The position numbers were made by a program, and so were the translations under genes. Shown here one piece after another: positions 52,941 to 60,798 of a stretch of 64,000 bases of DNA (within the stretch, counting starts at the first letter, position 1; every line of letters begins with the position of its first letter). The notes under the pieces are model-generated. The model worked only from the letters and a program-made list of their open reading frames with translations, was not told the origin of the DNA and searched no databases. The stretch is taken from the NCBI RefSeq assembly GCF_026341825.1, contig NZ_JAPENY010000003.1:186001-250000 (forward strand), given 5' to 3'. This DNA is from Streptomyces sp. NBC_00620 (lineage in GTDB: Bacteria > Actinomycetota > Actinomycetes > Streptomycetales > Streptomycetaceae).

Positions 52941-54878
52941 ATGCCGTCCTCCGCCGGGAAGCAGTCCCCCGCATCGCTCACCGAACGCGCCGTGAACCGA
53001 CGCGGATTCCTCAAGACCTCCCTGGGCGCCACGGCCGGCGTGGTGGCCGCGCCCACCCTGGCCACCTGGCTTGCTGCCACGGACGCGAAGGCCGCCACGG
53101 GCTCCACCGCGTTCGTCGACAGCTACACCACCAACGTCGTGGCCAACACGACGCCGGAGACCAACGCGGTCATCCGGATTCTCGGCGGCATGAGCAAGGT
53201 GTGGAAGACCGGCGGCGCCTGGAACACGGGCACACCGCTGAAGCCCGAGGTATTGCGCGCGAACATGCGCTACTGCGCCAGGATCACCGCCGCCCGCACC
53301 GAGGCACAGGCGAAGGAGGCATTCATCTATGACCGGCAGCACCAGAGTTACGCGATGATCGCCGGCCTCGGCCCGCTCGCCGACCTCTACAAGTCGGGCG
53401 CCAAGGCGGTCACTTCGATCACCAGCGCACCCGACGGCACTCCTTCGGGCAAGATCAGCGACGCCGTGCCCGCCGACGCGCCCGCCGGTTCCGCCCAGGG
53501 CGCGGGCTCCTACGACTCCGCGCTCGGCACGGTCGCCAAGTTGGTCGACACGGTGCGCGGCCCGTTCGCCTCCGGCAACCCGGCCAAGTACTCCTTCCAG
53601 TACCCGCGTCCGTGGCGCATGACGGAGGACAGCGAGGTCGTCGACACGGGCAAGGTCGACGCGCTCGGCTACCCCGTGTACGACTCCGACGTGGTCGTCG
53701 CCCCGCAGTTGCTGTGGCAGCGCAGCGCGACCACGGCCGACGACGGCGGCTTCCCCAGCGGGCACACCAACGCCTTCTACCTGGCGGCCCTGGCGTTCGC
53801 GTACGCCGTGCCGGAGCGGTTCCAGGAGCTGGTGGCACGTGCCTCCGAGCTCAGCCACACCCGGATCATGTCGGGCATGCACTCGCCCGTCGACGTGATG
53901 GGCGGCCGGACCATGGCCACCGCGCTGGCCGCCGCCACGCTGGCCGATCCGCAGTACGCGGCCCTCAAGGCCGCGGCGCGCGCCCAGGCCGCCGCGTACT
54001 TCCAGCAGCAGACCGGTACGACGGCTGACACGCTGTACGCCTACGCGCACTCGGCGGACGTCGAGACCGACAAGTACGCCGACCGGGACGCCAACTCCCG
54101 CGCGCTCACCCCGCGTCTGACGTACATCCTGACGCGGCACGGCCGCTCCGAGGACATCACCGTGCCCAAGGGCGCCGAGGTCCTCCTCGAGACACGGCTC
54201 CCCTACCTCGACGCGGCCCAGCGCCGCGAGGTGCTCCGTACGACCGCGCTGCCCTCCGGGTACGTCCTGCTCGACGGCGACGAGCAGTGGGGGCGCCTCA
54301 ACCTCTTCGCCGCCGCCGACGGGTACGGGGCCTTCGACTCCGACGTGACCGTCACCCTGAACGCGGCCGACGGGGGCTTCGGTGCCGCGGACACCTGGCG
54401 CAACGACATCTCCGGGTGCGGAGGCCTCGTCAAGCGCGGCAGCGGCTCGCTGACTCTGACGGGAGCCAACCGTCACACGGGCGGCACGGTGCTGGAAGCG
54501 GGCACGCTGGCCGCCGGTTCCGCGGGCGCGCTGGGACACGGTGACGTCCGGGTGCAGGGCGGCACACTGCGGGCGACCACGGCCACGCGGGTGCGCGGCT
54601 CCTACACACAGGCGTCCGGCGCGACCCTGGACGTGACGCTCCGCGCGGGGCGGATACCCGCGCTCACGGTGGACCGGCGGGTCCTGCTCGGCGGGGAGAG
54701 TGTCCTCTCGCTCCGGCTGGACGCTTCCCGTCCGCCGGCCACGGGGACCACGGTTCCGGTGATCGCGGCGCCCTCTCTGCGGGGCCAGTTCGGTCGTATC
54801 GAGGTACAGGCGGACGGGTACCGGGCGGTGCCCGTGTACACGGCCGCGGGCCTGTCCGTACGGCTGACCAGGCGCTGA
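52941..54878 (+). CDS. Secreted PAP2-family phosphatase with C-terminal passenger-type (PATR) repeat
   Basis: A 645-residue secreted protein. The Tat signal is NRRGFLKTSLGATAG. Residues 55-340 are a class A acid phosphatase/vanadium-haloperoxidase-type (PAP2) domain with K216xxxxxxRP (KYSFQYPRP), PSGH275 and SRxxxGxHxxxD-like SHTRIMSGMH314SPVD318. Residues about 490-535 (GLVKRGSGSLTLTGAN, GGTVLEAGTLAAG) match the passenger-associated transport repeat of autotransporters, followed by more beta-strand sequence. Finding such a repeat in a Gram-positive phosphatase is unusual; it may build a beta-helical stalk. Substrate is likely a phosphomonoester. A strong terminator follows. Confidence 0.82.
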   Translation: MPSSAGKQSPASLTERAVNRRGFLKTSLGATAGVVAAPTLATWLAATDAKAATGSTAFVDSYTTNVVANTTPETNAVIRILGGMSKVWKTGGAWNTGTPLKPEVLRANMRYCARITAARTEAQAKEAFIYDRQHQSYAMIAGLGPLADLYKSGAKAVTSITSAPDGTPSGKISDAVPADAPAGSAQGAGSYDSALGTVAKLVDTVRGPFASGNPAKYSFQYPRPWRMTEDSEVVDTGKVDALGYPVYDSDVVVAPQLLWQRSATTADDGGFPSGHTNAFYLAALAFAYAVPERFQELVARASELSHTRIMSGMHSPVDVMGGRTMATALAAATLADPQYAALKAAARAQAAAYFQQQTGTTADTLYAYAHSADVETDKYADRDANSRALTPRLTYILTRHGRSEDITVPKGAEVLLETRLPYLDAAQRREVLRTTALPSGYVLLDGDEQWGRLNLFAAADGYGAFDSDVTVTLNAADGGFGAADTWRNDISGCGGLVKRGSGSLTLTGANRHTGGTVLEAGTLAAGSAGALGHGDVRVQGGTLRATTATRVRGSYTQASGATLDVTLRAGRIPALTVDRRVLLGGESVLSLRLDASRPPATGTTVPVIAAPSLRGQFGRIEVQADGYRAVPVYTAAGLSVRLTRR

Positions 54879-54887
54879 TCTTTTGCC

Positions 54888-54921
54888 CGGGGAGGTGCGG
54901 TGACCGGCACCCACCTCCCCG
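54888..54921. terminator. Terminator after the PAP2 gene
   Basis: CGGGGAGGTG and CACCTCCCCG form a perfect 10-bp stem; inner GGTG/CACC extends it. The GGGGAGG looks like a ribosome site for a GTG at 54900 but is explained by the hairpin. Confidence 0.7.
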
Positions 54922-54977
54922 AGCGTGATGTCCGATTTCCGCCAGCGCAGAGCCGCGTCCTGGCACACAGTGGAAGC

Positions 54978-56465
54978 GTGACGACCGACGACAGCAGGTA
55001 CGAGGCGGTGTGCAGCCGCGATGGCCGGTTCGACGGTGAGTTCTTCTTCGCCGTGTCCACGACCGGGATCTACTGCCGCCCCAGTTGCCCGGCGACCACA
55101 CCCAAGCGGCACAACGTGCGCTTCTTCCCGACCGCGGCCGCAGCGCAGGGCTCCGGGTTCCGGGCCTGCCGCCGCTGCCGCCCCGACGCGGTGCCCGGCT
55201 CGGCCGAGTGGAACGCCCGCGCTGATGTGGTGGGCCGTGCGATGCGGCTGATCGGCGACGGTGTCGTGGACCGCGAGGGCGTGGCCGGGCTCGCCGCGCG
55301 CCTGGGCTACAGCGCCCGGCAGGTACAGCGGCAGCTGAACGCCGAGGTGGGCGCCGGACCGATCGCGCTGGCGCGGGCGCAGCGGGCCCACACCGCGCGG
55401 ATCCTGCTCCAGACCACGACCCTGCAGGCCGCCGAGATCGCCTTCGCGGCCGGCTTCGCCAGCGTGCGGCAGTTCAACGACACCGTCCGGGAGATCTACG
55501 CACTCACGCCCAGCGGGCTCCGCGCGGCGAAACCGGGGCGGTCCACACGCTACGGATCGGTCGGTACGGCGAACGGAGCGGGCGGGGTGCCCCTGCGGCT
55601 CGCCCACCGCGGCCCGTACGCGGCCGCCGAGGTGTTCGACCACCTGGGCGAGCGGGCCATCACGGGCGTCGAGGAGATCACCGGCGAACGCGGTGCGCGG
55701 ACGTACCGACGGACCCTGCACCTGCCCCATGGCACGGGTGTCGCGGAGGTCGGCGAGGTGCTCGGCTCCGGCTGGCTCACGTGCCATCTGCACCTCGGCG
55801 ATCTGCGCGACCTGACGACGGCGACCCAGCGCGTCCGGCGTCTGTTCGACCTGGACGCCGACCCGTACGCGGTCGGCGAGCGGCTGGGCGCCGATCCCGC
55901 GCTCGCGCCGCTGGTCGCGCTGCGCCCGGGGCTACGGGCCCCGGGTTCCGCCGATCCGCACGAGCTCGCCGTCCGCGCGGTACTCGGCCAGCAGGTCTCC
56001 GTGGCCGCCGGGCGGAAGCTCGGCAGCGCTCTGGTCGCCGCCTACGGGCAGCCTCTCGCCGTGCCCAGTGGCGGGCTCACGCATGTCTTCCCCACCGCCG
56101 ACGCCCTGGCCGAGGCGTCACTCGGCGAGCTCGGCATGCCCGACGCGCGCCGCGACACCGTGCGTACGGTCGCCGGCGCGCTCGCCGACGGCACCGTGAG
56201 CCTCGACGCGGGCGCCGACCGCGACGAGGCCGAGAAGGCTCTGCTCGGCCTGCGCGGTGTCGGCCCCTGGACCGCCGGCTACATCCGGATGCGCGCCCTG
56301 GGCGACCCGGACGTACTCCTCACCGGCGACGTGGCGATCCGGGCCGGGATGCGCCACGCGGGCGCCGAGGCGGTCGACGCCGAAGCCTGGCGGCCCTGGC
56401 GGACGTACGCCATGCACTACTTCTGGAGCGCCGCCGCCGACCGGCGCCGACCCGCCGGGGCGTGA
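54978..56465 (+). CDS. alkA: Ada-AlkA fusion: alkylation regulator with DNA-3-methyladenine glycosylase
   Basis: A 495-residue bifunctional protein. Residues 8-75 are the Ada methylphosphotriester domain with four zinc cysteines C33, C37 (IYCRPSCP), C64, C67 (FRACRRCRPD). Residues 80-165 are an AraC-type HTH (LGYSARQVQRQLNAEVG, IAFAAGFASVRQFN). Residues about 190-480 are AlkA, a helix-hairpin-helix glycosylase (GLRGVGPWTAGYIRMR, then LLTGDVAIR with the catalytic Asp). It senses phosphotriester damage, activates adaptive-response genes and excises 3-methyladenine. The GTG at 54978 is preferred because upstream frame sequence overlaps a terminator hairpin. Ogt and a 2OG oxygenase follow. Confidence 0.93.
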   Translation: MTTDDSRYEAVCSRDGRFDGEFFFAVSTTGIYCRPSCPATTPKRHNVRFFPTAAAAQGSGFRACRRCRPDAVPGSAEWNARADVVGRAMRLIGDGVVDREGVAGLAARLGYSARQVQRQLNAEVGAGPIALARAQRAHTARILLQTTTLQAAEIAFAAGFASVRQFNDTVREIYALTPSGLRAAKPGRSTRYGSVGTANGAGGVPLRLAHRGPYAAAEVFDHLGERAITGVEEITGERGARTYRRTLHLPHGTGVAEVGEVLGSGWLTCHLHLGDLRDLTTATQRVRRLFDLDADPYAVGERLGADPALAPLVALRPGLRAPGSADPHELAVRAVLGQQVSVAAGRKLGSALVAAYGQPLAVPSGGLTHVFPTADALAEASLGELGMPDARRDTVRTVAGALADGTVSLDAGADRDEAEKALLGLRGVGPWTAGYIRMRALGDPDVLLTGDVAIRAGMRHAGAEAVDAEAWRPWRTYAMHYFWSAAADRRRPAGA

Positions 56466-56555
56466 CGTCCGAATCCCGCCGGCATCGGTGCCCGCGACAC
56501 CTCATTGTTGGAGGTGGAAGAGATGGAAACGGAATCGGAAGAGAGGACATGACTG

Positions 56556-57074
56556 ATGACGGTCTACACGACGATCGACAGCCCCCTGGGTGAACTCCTG
56601 CTCGTGGGCGAGGAGTCGGCCACGGCGAAGGGCGGCACGGCGCTCGCCTCGCTGTCGATGCCCGGCCAGAAATCCGGTGCGGTCGTCCAGGATGGCTGGG
56701 TCGAGGACGCGGACGCGTTCGTGGAGATCGTCTCCCAGCTGCGCTCCTATTTCGACGGCAGGCTGACCCACTTCGACATCGAGTACGTCGGCGGCGGCAG
56801 CGAGTTCCAGCAGCGGGTGTGGAAGGCCCTCGAGGTCATCCCGTACGGGACCACCCTCAGCTACGGCGAGATCGCCGCGCAGATCGGCGCGTCGAGAGCT
56901 GCGGTGCGTGCCGTGGGTACGGCGATCGGCGCGAATCCGCTCCTTGTCGTGCGCCCCTGCCACCGCGTGATCGGCGCGAACGGCGCGCTCACCGGCTACG
57001 CGGGCGGGCTGGAGCGCAAGCAGCGGCTCCTGGAGCTGGAGAACGTGCTTCCGGCCGCTCTCCCGTCGTCATGA
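56556..57074 (+). CDS. ogt: Methylated-DNA-[protein]-cysteine S-methyltransferase
   Basis: A 172-residue DNA repair protein that transfers O6-alkyl groups from guanine to its own cysteine. The active site is PCHRVI with C135, followed by TGYAGGLERKQRLLELE, and the recognition helix region is YGEIAAQIGASRAAVRAVG. The N-terminal domain is the usual RNase H-like one. It starts 90 bp after the Ada-AlkA gene and its stop overlaps the ATG of the 2OG-oxygenase gene (ATGA). Very likely part of an adaptive-response transcription unit. Confidence 0.95.
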   Translation: MTVYTTIDSPLGELLLVGEESATAKGGTALASLSMPGQKSGAVVQDGWVEDADAFVEIVSQLRSYFDGRLTHFDIEYVGGGSEFQQRVWKALEVIPYGTTLSYGEIAAQIGASRAAVRAVGTAIGANPLLVVRPCHRVIGANGALTGYAGGLERKQRLLELENVLPAALPSS

Positions 57075-57817
57075 CCGGCACAAGGCGGGCGGCGGTAGTG
57101 CACCCGGTCAGCCGCGTGGCAGATCGCGTCGGGGCCGGTGACTGGGACGCGTTGGCCGCCGAGCTCGACGAACACGGCAGCGCGCTCACCGGTCCGTTGC
57201 TGTCGCCCGACGAGTGCCACGAGATCGCCGCCCTGTACGACGACACCGACCGCTTCCGTACGACCGTCGACATGGCCAGGCACCGCTTCGGCTCCGGCCA
57301 GTACCGCTACTTCACCCACGAACTGCCGGTTGCAGTAAGGGAGTTGCGCGAGGCGTTCTACCCGCGTCTGCTGCCGATCGCCCGCGACTGGGCCGGCAGG
57401 CTCGGACAACCGGCGCCCTGGCCCGACCGCCTGGAGGAGTGGGTGGCGATGTGCCATGCGGCCGGGCAGGCCAAGTCCGCGCAGATCCTGCTGCGTTACG
57501 GGCCCGGCGACTGGAACGCCCTGCACCGCGACGTGTTCGGCGAGATGCTCTTCCCGCTCCAGGTCGTCGTCGGCCTCGACGCCCCCGGAGTGGACTTCAC
57601 CGGCGGCGAGTTCATCATGACGGAGCAGCGTCCGCGTGCGCAGTCCCGCGCTTCCTCCACGACCCTGCCGCAGGGGCACGGCCTGGTCTTCACGACCCGC
57701 GACCGGCCGGTGGCCTCCAAGCGCGGCTGGTCGACCGGCCCGATGCGGCACGGGGTGAGCACCGTCCGCTCCGGGCGCCGTCACACGCTGGGCCTCGTCT
57801 TCCACGACGCCGCCTGA
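57071..57817 (+). CDS. 2-oxoglutarate/Fe(II)-dependent oxygenase, AlkB-like role
   Basis: A 248-residue dioxygenase of the double-stranded beta-helix type. Iron ligands are H152 and D154 (NALHRDVFGEMLFPLQVVVGL, shown from HRD) and H227 (MRHGVSTV), with R238-like Arg in SGRRHTLGL for 2-oxoglutarate. It is not a canonical AlkB by sequence, but members of this 2OG-Fe(II) family lie beside alkylation-repair genes in actinobacteria. Its ATG overlaps the ogt stop by 4 bp, so it is translated with ogt. I infer oxidative dealkylation of nucleic acids; direct evidence is lacking. Confidence 0.82.
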   Translation: MTGTRRAAVVHPVSRVADRVGAGDWDALAAELDEHGSALTGPLLSPDECHEIAALYDDTDRFRTTVDMARHRFGSGQYRYFTHELPVAVRELREAFYPRLLPIARDWAGRLGQPAPWPDRLEEWVAMCHAAGQAKSAQILLRYGPGDWNALHRDVFGEMLFPLQVVVGLDAPGVDFTGGEFIMTEQRPRAQSRASSTTLPQGHGLVFTTRDRPVASKRGWSTGPMRHGVSTVRSGRRHTLGLVFHDAA

Positions 57818-57936
57818 CCTCACCTTTCGGCTCGGCCGCGAATCCGGCTCGCGGCTTGCGAACGCGGTGTTTCCGTTCTGCGAACAGGCAGCCGCAGCCG
57901 AAGACATGGGCTGACCGCCGGTGTGAGCATGTGCGC

Positions 57937-58485
57937 ATGCTCCAGGGAGAAGATCACGCGGCCGGGCTCTCAGCCCACACCCGTTCACAAGGAACCGTCA
58001 TACCCCTGCCGCCCACAACTGTCCGCTGGGTGACCGAGGACTGGGACGCCCCGGCTCCGGCCCTGCTCCGCGAACAGATGTCCGCCGAGCTGGCGCCGCG
58101 CTACGCACCGGTCGCCCACCGCCGTGTACGCCCGCCCCAGCCGACGGCCGAGGAGATCGTCGTCACCTGGGTCGCGTACGCGGACGGCGTCCCGGTGGCC
58201 ACCGCCTCGCTGCGCAGGCTGCCCGACCGGCACGAGGTGAAGCGGGTGTTCGTCCATCCCGGTCACCGCGGCCGGGGTCTCGCCCGAGCGGCGCTCCGGG
58301 CGGTGGAGTCTTCCGCGCTCGGGCTCGGTGTCGGGCGGTTGTGGCTGCAGACGGGCGAGTTCCAGCCGGAGGCCCAGGCGCTCTACGCACGGGAGGGCTG
58401 GCAGCGGGTGCGGCCGTACGCTCCGTACGACCGCAACCCGTTCAGCATCTGCTTCACCAAAACGCTGCAGCCTCTGTCCCGTTGA
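57937..58485 (+). CDS. GNAT-family N-acetyltransferase
   Basis: A 182-residue acetyltransferase. The acetyl-CoA pyrophosphate loop is HPGHRGRGLARAAL, preceded by the strand HEVKRVFV and followed by GVGRLWLQTGEFQPEAQALYAREGWQRV, the GNAT motif B region. The N-terminal part contains LREQMSAELAPRYAP, common to streptomycete GNATs. The ATG at 57937 is the first with plausible coding downstream but lacks a good ribosome site, so the true start may be slightly later. Acceptor unknown. It lies 119 bp after the oxygenase gene. Confidence 0.8.
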   Translation: MLQGEDHAAGLSAHTRSQGTVIPLPPTTVRWVTEDWDAPAPALLREQMSAELAPRYAPVAHRRVRPPQPTAEEIVVTWVAYADGVPVATASLRRLPDRHEVKRVFVHPGHRGRGLARAALRAVESSALGLGVGRLWLQTGEFQPEAQALYAREGWQRVRPYAPYDRNPFSICFTKTLQPLSR

Positions 58486-58518
58486 CGTGCACGCGGACCC
58501 CGCAGCCTGGGGCCCGCG

Positions 58519-59646
58519 TCACCTGCGCTGCCACTCCTTGGCCAGCAGCTCGTAGGAGCGCACCCGGTCGGCATGGCCGTGGGTGATGGTGGTGATCAGC
58601 AACTCGTCGGCGGCGGTGGCTTCCTGGAGTTGTTCCAGCTGGTCGGCGACCCGGCCCGGGGAGCCCACGAACTGGGTGTCGAGGCGGTCCTGGACCAGCG
58701 CCCGGTCCGCTTCGGTCCAGACGTGGGCGCGGGCCTCGTCGGGGGTGGGGAACTCGATCGCGCCCTCCGCCGTGCGGATGCTGCGAACCCAGGGGCCGTA
58801 GCCGGCGGCGAGTTCGCGGGCGGTGTCGTCGTCCTCGGCGACAACGACATCGGCGGAGACGCTGACATAGGGCTTGTCGAGTACGTCGGAGGGCTGGAAC
58901 GCGGCACGGTAACCTTCCGCCGCCTCCAGTACCGTCGCCGGGCTGACGTGGTAGTTCGCCGCGAACCGCAGGCCGTTCCGGCCCGCGACGTCGGCGCTCA
59001 GTCCCCCACTGCTGCCCAGGATCCACACCTGTACGTCGGCGCCCTCGCCGGGGACGGCATGCGCCTCGATGCCGTCCGCGGAGCGGTAGGTGCCCGCCAG
59101 CAGCGCGAGGACGTCGTCGATCTGCTCGCCGTAGTCCTGCGACTCGGCGTTCGGCTGCTGGAGCAGCTTGCGCTGGAGCGCGATGCGGGGTGAGCCGAGC
59201 AGGTACTCGAAGGAGAACCGCGGTGGGATCCGCAGCCCGTTCGGGGCAAGGCCGTCGACGACCGGGGTGGCGGTCGGCAGCGGCGTGGCGGGCCCACCGG
59301 GCGGGCGCCCGCCGGAGCGACCGAGCCCCAGATCGAGGCGCCCGGGGTACAGCGCGTCGATCAGCCCGAACTCCTCGACCGTGGAGAGCGCGGTGCGGTG
59401 ACCGAGCTGTACGGCCCCGGAGCCGAGCCGGATCGTCGAGGTCGCGGAGGCGGTCAGGGCGAGGACGACCGCCGGTGAGGTGCCGGCCACGCCCGGGTTG
59501 AGATGGTGCTCGGCGAACCAGTAGCGGGCGTACCCGAATTGCTCGGTCCGCCGGGCCAGGTCGATGGAGTTTCGCAGCGCGTCGGCGGCGGTGGAGCCGG
59601 ACGGGATCGGGACGAGGTCGAGTACGCCGAGGGGGATGTCGGACAT
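58519..59646 (-). CDS. LLM-class flavin-dependent oxidoreductase (luciferase-like)
   Basis: A 375-residue FMN-dependent enzyme of the bacterial-luciferase-like family, MsnO8 group. Signatures: FGYARYWFAEHHLNPGVAG near the N-terminus, IRLGSGAVQLGH, LYPGRLDLGLGRSGG and VWILGSSGGLSADVAG. Such enzymes use reduced flavin for monooxygenation. It is the last gene of a four-LLM operon, 15 bp after the preceding one, under the SAM-IV/cysteine-leader region. I infer a role in using organic sulfur or nitrogen compounds. Substrate unknown. Confidence 0.87.
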   Translation of the reverse strand: MSDIPLGVLDLVPIPSGSTAADALRNSIDLARRTEQFGYARYWFAEHHLNPGVAGTSPAVVLALTASATSTIRLGSGAVQLGHRTALSTVEEFGLIDALYPGRLDLGLGRSGGRPPGGPATPLPTATPVVDGLAPNGLRIPPRFSFEYLLGSPRIALQRKLLQQPNAESQDYGEQIDDVLALLAGTYRSADGIEAHAVPGEGADVQVWILGSSGGLSADVAGRNGLRFAANYHVSPATVLEAAEGYRAAFQPSDVLDKPYVSVSADVVVAEDDDTARELAAGYGPWVRSIRTAEGAIEFPTPDEARAHVWTEADRALVQDRLDTQFVGSPGRVADQLEQLQEATAADELLITTITHGHADRVRSYELLAKEWQRR

Positions 59647-59661
59647 GGGAATCGGTCCTCC

Positions 59662-60798
59662 TCAGCGGTCGACGGGCTCAGGGACGGACGCGCGCTCTGG
59701 TGCATCCGTGACCGGCGGACCGGACGTCGCCGCCGACGGCTCGGCGAACACCGGCCCCCACGCGAACGGCGGGTCCGCAATCTCCCGCCGCAGCACGGGC
59801 GCGATGTCGGACTGGAAGAGTTCGAGTGAGGCGCGATGCTGGGCACCGGTCAGCCCGCTCGCGTCCGCGTGCAGGTGCAGCACGGTGTGCCCGAACTGCT
59901 CGTGGTAGCGGTGCACCTTCTCGATCACCTGCTGCGGGCTGCCGATGAGCGCCGAGCTGCGCTCCACGAAGTCCTCCAGGGTCGGGAACACGGGCTCCAG
60001 GCCCAGCCTCTTCTGGAATGCCAACTGCCCCTCGAAGACCGGCCGGTAGGCGGCGATCGCCTCCTGCGACGTACGGGCCGCGTAGTAGCCCGCCGTCCCG
60101 GCGCCGACCGCGATCCTCGCCGGATCGTGGCCGTGGAACTCCCAGCGCTCACGGTAGTAGCGGATCAACTCGGCATACGGCTCGATGGGGTTGGTGACGT
60201 TCGCCGAGAACAGCGGGTCGCCGTAGCGAGCGGCGAGATCCACCGACTCCTTGCTGGTCGCGCTGCCGTGCCAGACCCGGATCGGCTGCTGGAACGGCCG
60301 GGGCCACACCTCCGCCTCGCTGAGCTCGGGGCGGAAGCGGGTCGCGGCGGTCACCTTGTCCTGCCGCCAGAGCTGCCGGAACACCTCGTAACTCTCGGCG
60401 TTGCGGTCCCACTGGTCCTCGGGCGTGACGTGGAACAGCTCCCGCTGGGCGGTGCCGTTGCCCTTGCCGATGATCAACTCCAGCCGTCCGCCGGAGAGAT
60501 GGTCCAGGGTCGCGTAGTCCTCGTACGCGCGCACCGGGTCGAGGAGGCTGAGCGTGGTGACCGCGGTGAACAGCCGGATCCGGGAGGTGAGCGCGGCGAT
60601 GTGGCTGAGGACGACGGGCGGCGAGGAGGAGATGAACGGCCGCTCGTGCCGCTCCCCCACACCGAAGCCGTCGAAGCCCAACTCCTCGGCAAGGAGCGCG
60701 TTGTCGATGACCTCCCGGAAACGCTCGTTGGTCGGTTTCTTCAGGCCGGTCACCGGGTCCGGCGCGTGCACGATCAGGGTGATGGCGAGGAACTTCAT
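59662..60798 (-). CDS. LLM-class flavin-dependent oxidoreductase
   Basis: A 378-residue luciferase-like monooxygenase: MKFLAITLIVHAPDPVTG, ELGFDGFGVGERHERPFISS, IRLFTAVTTLSLLDPVR, YATLDHLSGGRLELIIGKGN, WHGSATSKESVDLAARYGDP. It contains the family's flavin and phosphate-binding segments. The ATG overlaps the stop of the upstream monooxygenase by 4 bp, so they are translationally coupled. The Pro/Ala-rich C-terminal tail is likely disordered. Substrate unknown; third gene of the operon. Confidence 0.87.
   Translation of the reverse strand: MKFLAITLIVHAPDPVTGLKKPTNERFREVIDNALLAEELGFDGFGVGERHERPFISSSPPVVLSHIAALTSRIRLFTAVTTLSLLDPVRAYEDYATLDHLSGGRLELIIGKGNGTAQRELFHVTPEDQWDRNAESYEVFRQLWRQDKVTAATRFRPELSEAEVWPRPFQQPIRVWHGSATSKESVDLAARYGDPLFSANVTNPIEPYAELIRYYRERWEFHGHDPARIAVGAGTAGYYAARTSQEAIAAYRPVFEGQLAFQKRLGLEPVFPTLEDFVERSSALIGSPQQVIEKVHRYHEQFGHTVLHLHADASGLTGAQHRASLELFQSDIAPVLRREIADPPFAWGPVFAEPSAATSGPPVTDAPERASVPEPVDR

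Noticed and set aside
54900..54977. GTG at 54900 with GGGGAGG upstream as start of Ada-AlkA
   Set aside because: GGGGAGG is one arm of a perfect terminator stem; the Ada domain starts well downstream and fits the GTG at 54978.
52848..55793. 981-residue open frame on the minus strand opposite the PAP2 and Ada-AlkA genes
   Set aside because: Typical antisense shadow of high-GC coding DNA: low-complexity Arg/Gly/Val-rich translation, no motifs, and it spans a terminator and two well-supported genes.
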